Origin: Hyphomicrobiales bacterium
Lineage (GTDB): Bacteria > Pseudomonadota > Alphaproteobacteria > Rhizobiales > Rhizobiaceae
Assembly: GCA_900471525.1 (NCBI GenBank)
Contig: UCEZ01000027.1
Coordinates: 1-64,000, forward strand
Direction of reading: 5' to 3'
Length of the DNA: 64,000 nucleotides
A program made the position numbers and the translations under genes. Below are positions 15,217 to 23,787 of the stretch, one piece after another; position 1 is the stretch's first letter; each line of letters opens with the position of its first letter. Below the pieces are notes generated by a model. That model worked only from the letters and a program-made list of their open reading frames with translations. It was not told the origin of the DNA and made no database searches.

Positions 15217-16791
15217 GTGTCGGCTGAGGGAGAACCTGCCAACAGTCCATTGCTGGCTGTCGGCCAACTGACAAAACTGTTCGGCACATTCGCTGCCTGC
15301 GACGGGATCAATCTCGATATCAGGCCTGGCGAAATTCATGCCCTTCTGGGCGAGAACGGTGCCGGCAAATCCACTCTGGTCAAGATGCTGTTCGGTGTCC
15401 TCGCTCCGACCAGCGGCGAGATTATCTGGCAGGGGCAGGCGGTCAGGATAAACAGCCCGAGCACCGCTCGCAAACTCGGGATCGGCATGGTGTTCCAGCA
15501 TTTTTCGCTGTTTGAGGCTCTGACGGTCGCAGAAAACATTGCTTTATCGATGAATCCGGGTGTGTCCCTGTCAAGGATCGCCAAGGAAGCGTCCGATCTT
15601 TCGCATGCCTACGGCCTTCCGCTCGATCCGAATGCGCATGTGGCGGACCTTTCTGTCGGTGAGCGTCAGCGCATCGAAATCGTGCGCGCACTTCTCCAGA
15701 ACCCGAAACTGATCATTCTCGACGAGCCGACCTCGGTCTTGACGCCACAAGAGGCCGACCGGCTGTTCGAAACACTGAACAAGCTGAAAGCCGAAGGGCG
15801 CTCCGTTCTTTATATCAGTCACCGGCTGGAAGAAGTGCAACGCATTTGCGATCGCGCGACGGTATTGCGCCATGGCAAGGTGACGGGTGCCTGCGATCCA
15901 CGCAAGGAAACACCATCGTCGCTGGCGCGCATGATGGTCGGCAGCGATGTTGCCCATGTCAGCGCGGAAGGGACGAGCGCCAAGGGCGCGGTCAAGCTTG
16001 AGGCCCGCCATCTCTCCGCCTCGGCCAGAACGCCTTTCGCTGTTTCCCTGAAGAATATCTGTCTCAAGGTTCATGCCGGTGAGGTGCTGGCAATTGCCGG
16101 CGTCGCGGGCAATGGGCAGGGCGAGCTTTTCGATGCCCTGTCAGGCGAATACCCGGTCGCCAATGACGATGTCATTCTCATTGCCGACAAGCCTGTCGGT
16201 ACGCGCGGCATCAATGCCCGTCGGCTGATGGGCGCGGGTTTCGTACCTGAGGAGCGCCACGGGCATGCGGCCGTGTCGGCTCTTTCGCTCTCCGACAATC
16301 TCGTGCTTGCCCGCAGCCAGTCCGACCGGCGCGCCTTTCTTGGCGGCGGCGTCCTCGGACTGATCCGTCAGGATGCGGTGAAGATGGCGGCAAAGCGTAT
16401 TTCCGAAGCCATGGATGTGCGCAAGAGCGGCGAAAATCCGCCGGCTGGCTCCCTGTCCGGCGGCAATCTGCAGAAATTCATCGTCGGCCGCGAACTCGAC
16501 CGCCAGCCCACGGTGCTGATCGTCAATCAGCCGACCTGGGGAGTGGATGCCGGTGCCGCCAGCCGCATCCGTCAGGCGCTGGTCGATCTTGCCAAATCCG
16601 GTTCCGCCGTTCTCGTCATCAGTCAGGACCTGGACGAGATTTTTGAAGTCGCGACAGAGATTGCGGTGATCAGCGAAGGCAGGCTTTCCGATATCTATCC
16701 GGCATCGGATCTGTCGCGCGAGAAGATCGGCCTGCTGATGGGCGGTATGTATGGGAAGACTGGAACTGCGGAGACTGCGCATGCGCATTGA
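15217..16791 (+). CDS. ABC transporter ATP-binding protein (BMP/nucleoside type, two ATPase domains)
   Basis: The 524-residue protein contains two fused ABC ATPase domains, as in sugar and nucleoside importers. The first is complete: Walker A GENGAGKST (45-53), signature LSVGERQRIE, Walker B LIILDEPTSVLTP. The second has the degenerate Walker A AGVAGNGQGELFDALSG and signature LSGGNLQKFIVGREL. The start is a GTG with AGGGG four bases upstream. It energises import of the ligand delivered by the BMP protein encoded at 18837. Its stop overlaps the first permease start by 11 bases, which fits translational coupling. Confidence 0.93.
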   Translation: MSAEGEPANSPLLAVGQLTKLFGTFAACDGINLDIRPGEIHALLGENGAGKSTLVKMLFGVLAPTSGEIIWQGQAVRINSPSTARKLGIGMVFQHFSLFEALTVAENIALSMNPGVSLSRIAKEASDLSHAYGLPLDPNAHVADLSVGERQRIEIVRALLQNPKLIILDEPTSVLTPQEADRLFETLNKLKAEGRSVLYISHRLEEVQRICDRATVLRHGKVTGACDPRKETPSSLARMMVGSDVAHVSAEGTSAKGAVKLEARHLSASARTPFAVSLKNICLKVHAGEVLAIAGVAGNGQGELFDALSGEYPVANDDVILIADKPVGTRGINARRLMGAGFVPEERHGHAAVSALSLSDNLVLARSQSDRRAFLGGGVLGLIRQDAVKMAAKRISEAMDVRKSGENPPAGSLSGGNLQKFIVGRELDRQPTVLIVNQPTWGVDAGAASRIRQALVDLAKSGSAVLVISQDLDEIFEVATEIAVISEGRLSDIYPASDLSREKIGLLMGGMYGKTGTAETAHAH

Positions 16792-17875
16792 ACTGGAAAG
16801 ACGCCCCGACGTCTCCAAGCTGTTCTCGATCCTTTCGCCTTTCATCGCGCTCGGGCTGACACTGGTCTTCGGCGGCATCATGTTCATGTTGCTTGGCAAG
16901 GACCCGCTCTCGGCGTTGTACAGTTTCTTCATCGAGCCGTTGACGGAAGTCTGGTCGCTGCACGAACTGGCGATCAAGGCGGCCCCGCTCATTCTCATCG
17001 CTGTCGGCCTTTCGGTCTGCTATCGCTCGAACAACTGGAATATCGGCGCCGAAGGCCAGTTCATCATGGGGGCGATCGCCGGGTCGATCCTGCCCGTCGT
17101 CTTCTACGAATGGCAATCACCCCTGGTGCTGCCATTGATGATGCTGCTCGGCATGATGGGCGGTGCCTTGTTTGCCGCCATTCCTGCGTTTCTCAAGGCT
17201 CATCTGAACACCAACGAAATCCTCACCAGTCTGATGCTGGTCTATGTCGCGCAACTGTTCCTCGACTGGCTGGTGCGCGGCGCCTGGCGAAATCCGGGAG
17301 GCATGAATTTTCCGGAAACGCGAACCTTCGACGCGACCGCTATCCTGCCGGAAATGATCGCGTCGGGACGGGCGCATTGGGGTTTTGGTTTCGCGATCCT
17401 GGCTGCGATCCTGATCTGGTTCATGATGCGCTATACGCTGAAGGGTTTCGAAATCACCGTTCTTGGCCAGTCCGAGCGGGCAGGGCGTTTCGCCGGCTTC
17501 TCGTCGCGGAAGATGATCTGGTTTTCCATGTTGCTCTCCGGCGCGCTGGCCGGCCTTGCAGGCATTGCCGAAGTCAGCGGGGCGATCCAGCAGCTGCGCC
17601 CGGTCATCTCGCCCGGCTATGGCTTCACGGCGATTATCGTCGCTTTCCTCGGACGCCTTAATCCGCTGGGCATTGTCGTCGCGGGGCTGGTGCTGGCGCT
17701 GACCTATCTCGGCGGCGAGGCGGTGCAAGTTTCGCTTCAAATCTCCGATAAACCGATCAGGGTCTTCCAAGGACTTCTGCTGTTCTTCGTCCTCTCCTGC
17801 GACACGCTCATTCACTATAAAATCAGGATGATGTGGTTCGACTTGACGGACACGACTGCCGATGGGGTGCGCTGA
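16781..17875 (+). CDS. ABC transporter permease, BMP/nucleoside type (first subunit)
   Basis: The 364-residue inner-membrane protein belongs to the BPD_transp_2 permease family, with about nine to ten helices. It shows YRSNNWNIGAEGQFIMGAIAGSIL, a hallmark of nucleoside-type permeases, and YGFTAIIVAFLGRLNPLGIVVAGLV near the C-terminus. I chose the ATG at 16781 (MRIELERRPD), with GGAG eight bases upstream; it overlaps the ATPase stop. It pairs with the second permease, which begins at the last base of its stop codon, to form the heterodimeric channel. Confidence 0.92.
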   Translation: MRIELERRPDVSKLFSILSPFIALGLTLVFGGIMFMLLGKDPLSALYSFFIEPLTEVWSLHELAIKAAPLILIAVGLSVCYRSNNWNIGAEGQFIMGAIAGSILPVVFYEWQSPLVLPLMMLLGMMGGALFAAIPAFLKAHLNTNEILTSLMLVYVAQLFLDWLVRGAWRNPGGMNFPETRTFDATAILPEMIASGRAHWGFGFAILAAILIWFMMRYTLKGFEITVLGQSERAGRFAGFSSRKMIWFSMLLSGALAGLAGIAEVSGAIQQLRPVISPGYGFTAIIVAFLGRLNPLGIVVAGLVLALTYLGGEAVQVSLQISDKPIRVFQGLLLFFVLSCDTLIHYKIRMMWFDLTDTTADGVR

Positions 17876-18795
17876 TGGGTATCTTCGAGGCCATTTTACT
17901 CACGGTCATCACAGCGGCGACACCGCTGGTTTTAGCGGCAATCGGCGAACTCGTTACCGAACGGTCGGGCGTTCTCAATCTCGGTGTCGAAGGCATGATG
18001 GTCATGGGCGCCGCATGCGCCTTCATCGCCACGCAACAGACGGGTTCGCCCTATGTCGGCATTCTCGCCGGCATAGCGTCCGGGGCACTGTTCTCGCTGC
18101 TGTTCGGCTTTTTGACCTTGACGCTTGTTGCCAACCAGGTCGCGACGGGGCTGGCCTTGACCATTCTCGGTCTCGGCGTTTCCGGCATGATCGGCGAATC
18201 CTATGTCGGACAATCCGGCATAAAATTGCCACAGATCGTCTTTCCCATCCTGTCGGACATCCCGTTTCTGGGGCCGCTTCTGTTCAGGCAGGACCTGATC
18301 TTCTACCTGTCGATCGCGCTTGTCGCGGGTGTGCACTGGTTTCTGTTCAGAAGCCGCGCCGGATTGAAGCTGCGCTCCGTTGGCGACAGCCATTCCTCCG
18401 CGCATGCGCTCGGCATCAATGTCATCCGCACTCGTTATCTGGCCGTCATGTTTGGCGGTGCCTGCGCCGGGCTGGCGGGCGCACAACTGTCGTTGGTTTA
18501 CACGCCGCAATGGGCGGAAAACATGTCGGCCGGGCGAGGCTGGATCGCACTGGCGTTGGTCGTCTTCGCATCATGGCGGCCATGGCGGATCGTTGCCGGC
18601 GGCTACCTCTTTGGCGCTGTGTCGATCAGCCAGCTTTATGCCCAGGCATTCGGCATCGGAATCCCCTCGCAGTTTCTTTCTGCTCTTCCCTATTTGGCGA
18701 CAATCGTCGTACTAATCCTGATCTCGCATAACCGGCGCATGACGCTGATCAATACACCGGCGGCGCTCGGCAAGGCTTTCGTGCCTGACCGGTGA
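17875..18795 (+). CDS. ABC transporter permease, BMP/nucleoside type (second subunit)
   Basis: The 306-residue permease carries the second-subunit signature ELVTERSGVLNLGVEGMMVMGAACAF near its N-terminus and GRGWIALALVVFASWRPW towards its C-terminus. It has about nine membrane helices. The ATG at 17875 shares one base with the previous stop (TGATG). A longer frame upstream is only the end of the preceding gene read in another phase. With the partner at 16781 it forms the channel of the importer. Confidence 0.92.
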   Translation: MGIFEAILLTVITAATPLVLAAIGELVTERSGVLNLGVEGMMVMGAACAFIATQQTGSPYVGILAGIASGALFSLLFGFLTLTLVANQVATGLALTILGLGVSGMIGESYVGQSGIKLPQIVFPILSDIPFLGPLLFRQDLIFYLSIALVAGVHWFLFRSRAGLKLRSVGDSHSSAHALGINVIRTRYLAVMFGGACAGLAGAQLSLVYTPQWAENMSAGRGWIALALVVFASWRPWRIVAGGYLFGAVSISQLYAQAFGIGIPSQFLSALPYLATIVVLILISHNRRMTLINTPAALGKAFVPDR

Positions 18796-18836
18796 TCAAT
18801 AACAATCTCGAAATACTCAAACCTACAGGGGTCAAA

Positions 18837-19907
18837 ATGAAAAAAATTCTCTTCGCACTTGCCACGACGGCGGCCGTTATCGGCTTTTCTGCTGCTGCCA
18901 GCGCCGCCGACAAGGCAAAAATCTGCTTTGTCTATGTCGGCTCGAAGACTGACGGCGGCTGGACGCAGGCGCATGACCTTGGCCGTCAGGAACTCGAAAA
19001 AGCCCTTGGCGACAAGATCGAGACCCAGTTTCTCGAAAATGTTCCGGAAGGCCCGGATGCCGAGCGCGCCATCGAGCGCCTCGCCCGTTCAGGCTGCGGC
19101 CTGATCTTCACCACGTCGTTCGGTTTCATGGATGCGACCGTCAAGATCGCCGCGAAATTCCCGGACGTGAAGTTCGAGCATGCGACCGGCTACAAGACGG
19201 CACCGAACCTTGCCACCTACAACAGCCGCTTCTACGAAGGCCGCTATATCCAGGGCCAGATCGCGGCCAAGATCTCGCAGAAGGGCGTCGCCGGCTACAT
19301 CGCCTCCTTCCCCATTCCGGAAGTGGTGATGGGCATCAACTCCTTTGTTACCGGCGCCCGCTCCATCAATCCTGACTTCAAGATCAAGGTCGTGTGGGCA
19401 AACACCTGGTTCGACCCCGGCAAGGAAGCCGACGCAGCCAAGGCACTGATCGACCAGGGCGTCGACGTGTTGACGCAGCACACCGACACCACCGCGCCCA
19501 TGCAGGTTGCTGCCGAGCGCGGCATCAAGGCTTTCGGCCAGGCCTCCGACATGATCAAGGCTGGCCCGGAAACGCAGCTGACGGCGATCGTCGATACGTG
19601 GGGCGCCTATTACATCAAGCGCACCCAGGCCTTCATCGACGGCAAGTGGGAAACGACGTCCAGCTGGGACGGCCTCAAGGACGGCATCCTGACCATGGCG
19701 CCCTACACCAATATGCCCGACGACGTGAAGGCGCTGGCGGAAGCCACCCAGAAGAAGATCGAATCGGGCGAACTGAAGCCCTTCACCGGCCCGTTGAAAA
19801 AGCAGGACGGGTCCGAATGGCTGGCGGCGGGCGTATCCTCGGATGACGGCACGCTTCTCGGCATCAACTTCTACGTCGAAGGCGTCGACGACAAGCTGCC
19901 GCAATAA
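18837..19907 (+). CDS. BMP family periplasmic substrate-binding protein
   Basis: The 356-residue product has a signal peptide (MKKILFALATTAAVIGFSAAASA, cut before ADKAK) and the basic membrane protein (BMP) fold. Family signatures are KICFVYVGSKTDGGWTQAHDLGRQELEKAL, LIFTTSFGFMDATVKIAAKFPDVKFEHATGYK and DVLTQHTDTTAPMQVAAERGIKAFGQASDM. Known members bind purine nucleosides or related compounds in the periplasm; the exact ligand here is inference. AGGGG lies five bases before the ATG. It is the last gene of the import operon and ends at an intrinsic terminator. Confidence 0.93.
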   Translation: MKKILFALATTAAVIGFSAAASAADKAKICFVYVGSKTDGGWTQAHDLGRQELEKALGDKIETQFLENVPEGPDAERAIERLARSGCGLIFTTSFGFMDATVKIAAKFPDVKFEHATGYKTAPNLATYNSRFYEGRYIQGQIAAKISQKGVAGYIASFPIPEVVMGINSFVTGARSINPDFKIKVVWANTWFDPGKEADAAKALIDQGVDVLTQHTDTTAPMQVAAERGIKAFGQASDMIKAGPETQLTAIVDTWGAYYIKRTQAFIDGKWETTSSWDGLKDGILTMAPYTNMPDDVKALAEATQKKIESGELKPFTGPLKKQDGSEWLAAGVSSDDGTLLGINFYVEGVDDKLPQ

Positions 19908-19933
19908 ACTCAACATCATCTACTGCAATCAGG

Positions 19934-19961
19934 GAGGGTGGCTGCACGGCCGCCCTCTTTT
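19934..19961 (+). terminator. intrinsic terminator of the BMP import operon
   Basis: GAGGGTGGC (19934-19942) pairs with GCCGCCCTC (19949-19957), with one wobble, and is followed by TTTT. It lies 27 bases after the stop codon. Confidence 0.8.
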
Positions 19962-20010
19962 GATTCTGGCACGGGAAAATTTACGCAAACCGCGCAAATC
20001 CAGTTTACAT

Positions 20011-20029
20011 AAATCATATAGTATGATTT
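20011..20029. promoter_or_regulatory. perfect palindrome upstream of ytfQ, candidate GntR operator
   Basis: AAATCATA (20011-20018) and TATGATTT (20022-20029) form a perfect inverted repeat around TAG. It lies 42 bases before the ytfQ start, where the promoter should be; TTTACA at 20004-20009 could be part of a -35. The operon encodes its own GntR regulator at 24767, the natural candidate to bind here. No binding data exist. Confidence 0.5.
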
Positions 20030-20071
20030 TTTACCGTTGCTGCGAGGAGCAGCTTTCTTTGGGAGGAAATC

Positions 20072-21034
20072 ATGAAATTGAAGACAGCACTCGCGAGTGC
20101 CACGATTTTGGCTGCCTGCATGTTCGGTTCGGCGTCTGCTGCCGACCTGACAATCGGTTTTTCGCAGATTGGCTCCGAATCCGGCTGGCGCGCCGCTGAA
20201 ACCACACTGACCAAGCAGCAGGCCGAAAAGCGCGGCATCGACCTGAAATTTGCCGATGCTCAGCAAAAACAGGAAAATCAGATCAAGGCGTTGCGCTCCT
20301 TCATCGCTCAGGGCGTCGATGCCATTTTGATCGCACCGGTTGTGGCGACCGGCTGGGACGAAGTCCTGACGGAAGCAAAGGATGCCGAAATTCCGGTGAT
20401 CCTTCTCGACCGCACGGTTGATTCGTCCGACGATCTCTATCTGACGGCTGTGACCTCCGATCTCGTCCATGAAGGCAATGTCGCCGGCAAGTTCCTGGTT
20501 GATACGATCGGCGACAAGGCTTGCAACGTCGTCGAGCTTCAGGGAACCACAGGTTCTTCGCCGGCTATCGATCGCAAGAAGGGTTTCGAGGAGGCATTGA
20601 AAGGCCACGACAACCTGAAGATCGTCCGCAGCCAGACCGGTGACTTCACCCGCACCAAGGGCAAGGAAGTCATGGAGAGCTTCCTGAAGGCGGAAGATGG
20701 CGGCAAGAATATCTGCGCGCTCTACGCCCACAATGACGACATGGCCGTTGGCGCCATCCAGGCGATCAAGGAAGCCGGCTTGAAGCCGGGCAAGGACATC
20801 CTTGTCGTTTCGATCGACGCTGTTCCGGATATTTTCCAGGCAATGGCCGCCGGCGAAGCAAACGCTACCGTCGAGTTGACGCCGAACATGGCCGGTCCGG
20901 CCCTCGACGCGCTCGACGCCTTCCTGAAGGACGGCACCAAGCCGGCCAAGTGGATCCAGACGGAATCGAAGCTCTACACCCAGGCTGACGATCCGCAGAA
21001 GGTCTACGAAGAAAAGAAGGGCCTCGGTTACTGA
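20072..21034 (+). CDS. ytfQ: galactofuranose-type sugar ABC transporter, periplasmic binding protein
   Basis: The 320-residue product has a signal peptide (cut after SASA, before ADLTIGFSQ) and the two-lobed periplasmic sugar-binding fold. It closely matches the YtfQ branch: IGFSQIGSESGWRAAETTLTKQQAEKRGIDLKFADAQQKQENQIKALRSFIAQGVD, ILLDRTVDSSDDLYLTAVTSDLVHEG and ALYAHNDDMAVGAIQAIKEAG. E. coli YtfQ binds galactofuranose and galactose; close rhizobial proteins may bind other pentoses or hexoses. GGGAGG lies six bases before the ATG. A long inverted repeat sits just after its stop, separating it from the ATPase gene. Confidence 0.92.
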   Translation: MKLKTALASATILAACMFGSASAADLTIGFSQIGSESGWRAAETTLTKQQAEKRGIDLKFADAQQKQENQIKALRSFIAQGVDAILIAPVVATGWDEVLTEAKDAEIPVILLDRTVDSSDDLYLTAVTSDLVHEGNVAGKFLVDTIGDKACNVVELQGTTGSSPAIDRKKGFEEALKGHDNLKIVRSQTGDFTRTKGKEVMESFLKAEDGGKNICALYAHNDDMAVGAIQAIKEAGLKPGKDILVVSIDAVPDIFQAMAAGEANATVELTPNMAGPALDALDAFLKDGTKPAKWIQTESKLYTQADDPQKVYEEKKGLGY

Positions 21035-21038
21035 TCGA

Positions 21039-21110
21039 CTGCCGGCATCGCGCAACGGTCGCATCTGCAGTCTTCGGGCTCCAGGTGTCGAGGGGACGCG
21101 ATGCCGGCAG
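21039..21110 (+). repeat. long-arm inverted repeat between ytfQ and ytfR
   Basis: A perfect 14-base arm, CTGCCGGCATCGCG, at 21039-21052 is repeated inverted at 21097-21110, with 44 bases between. It starts four bases after the ytfQ stop and has no T-run. In many import operons such hairpins protect the binding-protein message so that it is made in excess over the membrane parts. Confidence 0.6.
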
Positions 21111-21241
21111 ATCGCCTTTGCCACCGGATCACCGACGCTTCCAACGCCACGGTGTCGGCCGCATATTGCCCTCAGCGCTGGCATAATCCGCAGCATTTCG
21201 TAAGCTACGGGCAACCTACGTTTCCTCAAGAAGCCGGTTTC

Positions 21242-22765
21242 ATGCAGAACACCTCAAACGATATTCTTGTCGCCGCCGGGGTCGTAAAGGCCTTTCCAGG
21301 CGCAATCGCTCTCAACAACGTCGATTTTTCGCTGCGGCGCGGCGAAGTGCATGCGCTGTTGGGCGAAAATGGCGCCGGCAAATCCACGCTGATCAAATGT
21401 ATGACCGGGGCTTACCGCCGTGACGCCGGTACGTTGACGCTCGATGGTGATGAAATTGATCCGCGCGACACGCTTGACGCCCAGAAGCTCGGGATCGGCA
21501 CGGTCTATCAGGAAGTCAACTTGCTTGGAAATCTGAGCGTCGCGGAAAACCTCTTTCTCGGTCGCCAGCCGCGCCGGTTCGGCCTCATCCAGACCGGAGA
21601 AATGAAGAAGCGCGCCAATGCACTGCTTGCACAGTACGGCATCGACATCAACGTTTCCGCAGCGCTCGAAAGCTATTCCGTCGCCATTCAGCAGGTGGTG
21701 GCCATCGCCCGGGCTGTCGATCTTTCCGGCAAGGTGCTGATTCTCGACGAACCGACTGCCAGCCTCGATGCGCAGGAAGTCGAGATGTTGTTCGGCATCG
21801 TCCGCGGCCTGAAGGCGAGGGGGCTCGGCATTGTCTTCATCACGCATTTTCTCGAACAGGTCTACGAGCTGTCGGACCGCATTACTGTGCTGCGCAACGG
21901 TCAGTTGGTTGGTACGCGCGAGGTTGCCTCTCTGCCGCGCCGGCAGCTTGTCACGATGATGCTTGGCCATGAACTTCAGTCTGTCGAAAAGGCTGTGGCT
22001 GCGACGCAGACCGCGAGCGGGCCGGTTCAGTTCCGGTTCTCAAAATACGGCAGGACCGGCAAGATCAAGCCGTTCGATCTGGAAGTGCGCAAGGGTGAGG
22101 TCGTCGGCATCGCCGGCCTTCTCGGCTCTGGCCGGACAGAAACGGCGGAATTGATGTTCGGCGTGCACAAGGCGGATAGCGGTAGGGCGGATATCGCCGG
22201 CAAGACCGCCAATCTGTCTTCCCCCCGTGCAGCTATTGCCAAAGGATTCGGCTTCTGCCCCGAGGATCGGAAGCTCGACGGCATCATCGGTGAACTGTCG
22301 GTCCGCGAAAACATCGCTCTCGCCCTGCAGGCGCGCCGTGGCTGGGCCAGGCCGCTCGCGGCCTCCGAACAGAACGCCTTGGCCGACCGCTATATCAAGG
22401 CGCTCGATATTCGCACCAGCGACCGCGAAAAGCCGATCCGGCTTCTGTCAGGCGGCAACCAGCAGAAAGCTATTCTGGCCCGCTGGCTTGCGACCAACCC
22501 GCAATTTCTCATTCTCGACGAGCCGACGCGCGGCATCGACGTCGGCGCTCATGCGGAAATCATCCGGCTGATCGGTGAACTCTGTGCGCAGGGCATGTCG
22601 CTGATCGTCATTTCATCCGAGCTTGAGGAACTTGTGGCTTACAGTTCGAGGATCATCGTACTGCGTGATCGAGCGCATGTTGCGGAGCTGACCGGCAGCG
22701 AGATCACCACCGAGCACATCGTCAATGCTATTGCCGCGGCAACCACTGCAGGAGGTGTGCAATGA
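21242..22765 (+). CDS. ytfR: sugar ABC transporter ATP-binding protein (YtfR-like)
   Basis: The 507-residue protein has two ABC ATPase domains. Domain one shows Walker A GENGAGKST, signature LESYSVAIQQVVAIARA and Walker B LILDEPTASLD. Domain two has the degenerate AGLLGSGRTETAELMFG, then FCPEDRKLDGIIGELSVRENI and signature LLSGGNQQKAILARWLATNP. The order and sequence match the YtfR group. I chose the ATG at 21242 (MQNTSND), where the ATPase fold begins; the frame open to 21101 runs back into the inverted repeat. The stop overlaps the ytfT start by four bases (ATGA). Confidence 0.92.
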   Translation: MQNTSNDILVAAGVVKAFPGAIALNNVDFSLRRGEVHALLGENGAGKSTLIKCMTGAYRRDAGTLTLDGDEIDPRDTLDAQKLGIGTVYQEVNLLGNLSVAENLFLGRQPRRFGLIQTGEMKKRANALLAQYGIDINVSAALESYSVAIQQVVAIARAVDLSGKVLILDEPTASLDAQEVEMLFGIVRGLKARGLGIVFITHFLEQVYELSDRITVLRNGQLVGTREVASLPRRQLVTMMLGHELQSVEKAVAATQTASGPVQFRFSKYGRTGKIKPFDLEVRKGEVVGIAGLLGSGRTETAELMFGVHKADSGRADIAGKTANLSSPRAAIAKGFGFCPEDRKLDGIIGELSVRENIALALQARRGWARPLAASEQNALADRYIKALDIRTSDREKPIRLLSGGNQQKAILARWLATNPQFLILDEPTRGIDVGAHAEIIRLIGELCAQGMSLIVISSELEELVAYSSRIIVLRDRAHVAELTGSEITTEHIVNAIAAATTAGGVQ

Positions 22766-23787
22766 TCGACAACGCAAAACGCCTTGGCCGCCGCCTGCTT
22801 CCCCAGTTCGTGGCACTGGCGATGATCCTCGTGCTGATTCGGCTCGTCTTCCCGGATTTCTTCTCCATCGAAATCCAGAACGGGCGGCTCTACGGCAGCC
22901 TGATCGATATTCTCAACCGTGGCGCGCCCGTTGCCCTTCTTGCCGTCGGCATGACGGTGGTGATCGCCACCAAGGGCATCGATCTCTCCGTCGGCGCGGT
23001 CATGGCTATCTGCGGCGCCGTTGCCGCCGCATCCAGCGTGCGGGGCGACCCGCTGGTGGTGACACTGGCGCTTTCTGTCGGTACCGGCCTCATCTGCGGC
23101 GTCTGGAACGGGTTCCTGGTATCCGTCCTCAATATCCAGCCGATCATCGCCACGCTGGTGCTGATGGTCGCTGGACGCGGCATCGCGCAGCTGGTGACGG
23201 AAGGCGCGATCCTGACGTTCAACGATCCCGGCCTGATCTTTATCGGCAGCGGCTCGTTCCTCGGCCTGCCCATGCCGGTGGTCATCTGGCTGGTGTTCGG
23301 TGTCGCGGTCGCGCTGCTGGTGCGGCGCACGGCACTCGGCATGCTGATCGAAGCCGTCGGTATCAACCGCCGCGCCAGCACGCTTTCCGGCATCCAGACG
23401 CCTTTGCTGCTGATGGCCGCCTATATGCTGTCGGGTCTGTGCGCTGCCATTGCTGGGTTGATCGTGACCGCTGACATTCGTGGTGCGGACGCTAACAATG
23501 CCGGGCTATGGCTTGAACTCGATGCCATTCTCGCTGTCGTCGTCGGCGGCACGTCGTTGCTCGGCGGCCGGTTCAGCATCGTCGCCTCGCTGATCGGCGC
23601 CATGATCATTCAGGCGGTCAACACCGGCATCCTGTCGTCCGGTTTCCCGCCGGAATTCAACCTGATCATCAAGGCCGCGATCATCGTCATCATCCTCGTG
23701 ATCCAGTCGCCCCGCGTACAGGCCGGCGTGACCTTCCTTAGCCGAAAATCCGTCCGCAGAGACGTCGCGGAGCAGCCCGTCCGATGA
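22762..23787 (+). CDS. ytfT: sugar ABC transporter permease (YtfT-like)
   Basis: The 341-residue BPD_transp_2 permease has about nine to ten helices. It shows GAPVALLAVGMTVVIATKGIDLSVGAVMAICGAVAA, the usual permease signature, and LWLELDAILAVVVGGTSLLGGRFSIVASLIGA near the C-terminus. It is coupled to both neighbours by ATGA overlaps. With YjfF it should form the channel fed by YtfQ. Confidence 0.92.
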   Translation: MIDNAKRLGRRLLPQFVALAMILVLIRLVFPDFFSIEIQNGRLYGSLIDILNRGAPVALLAVGMTVVIATKGIDLSVGAVMAICGAVAAASSVRGDPLVVTLALSVGTGLICGVWNGFLVSVLNIQPIIATLVLMVAGRGIAQLVTEGAILTFNDPGLIFIGSGSFLGLPMPVVIWLVFGVAVALLVRRTALGMLIEAVGINRRASTLSGIQTPLLLMAAYMLSGLCAAIAGLIVTADIRGADANNAGLWLELDAILAVVVGGTSLLGGRFSIVASLIGAMIIQAVNTGILSSGFPPEFNLIIKAAIIVIILVIQSPRVQAGVTFLSRKSVRRDVAEQPVR

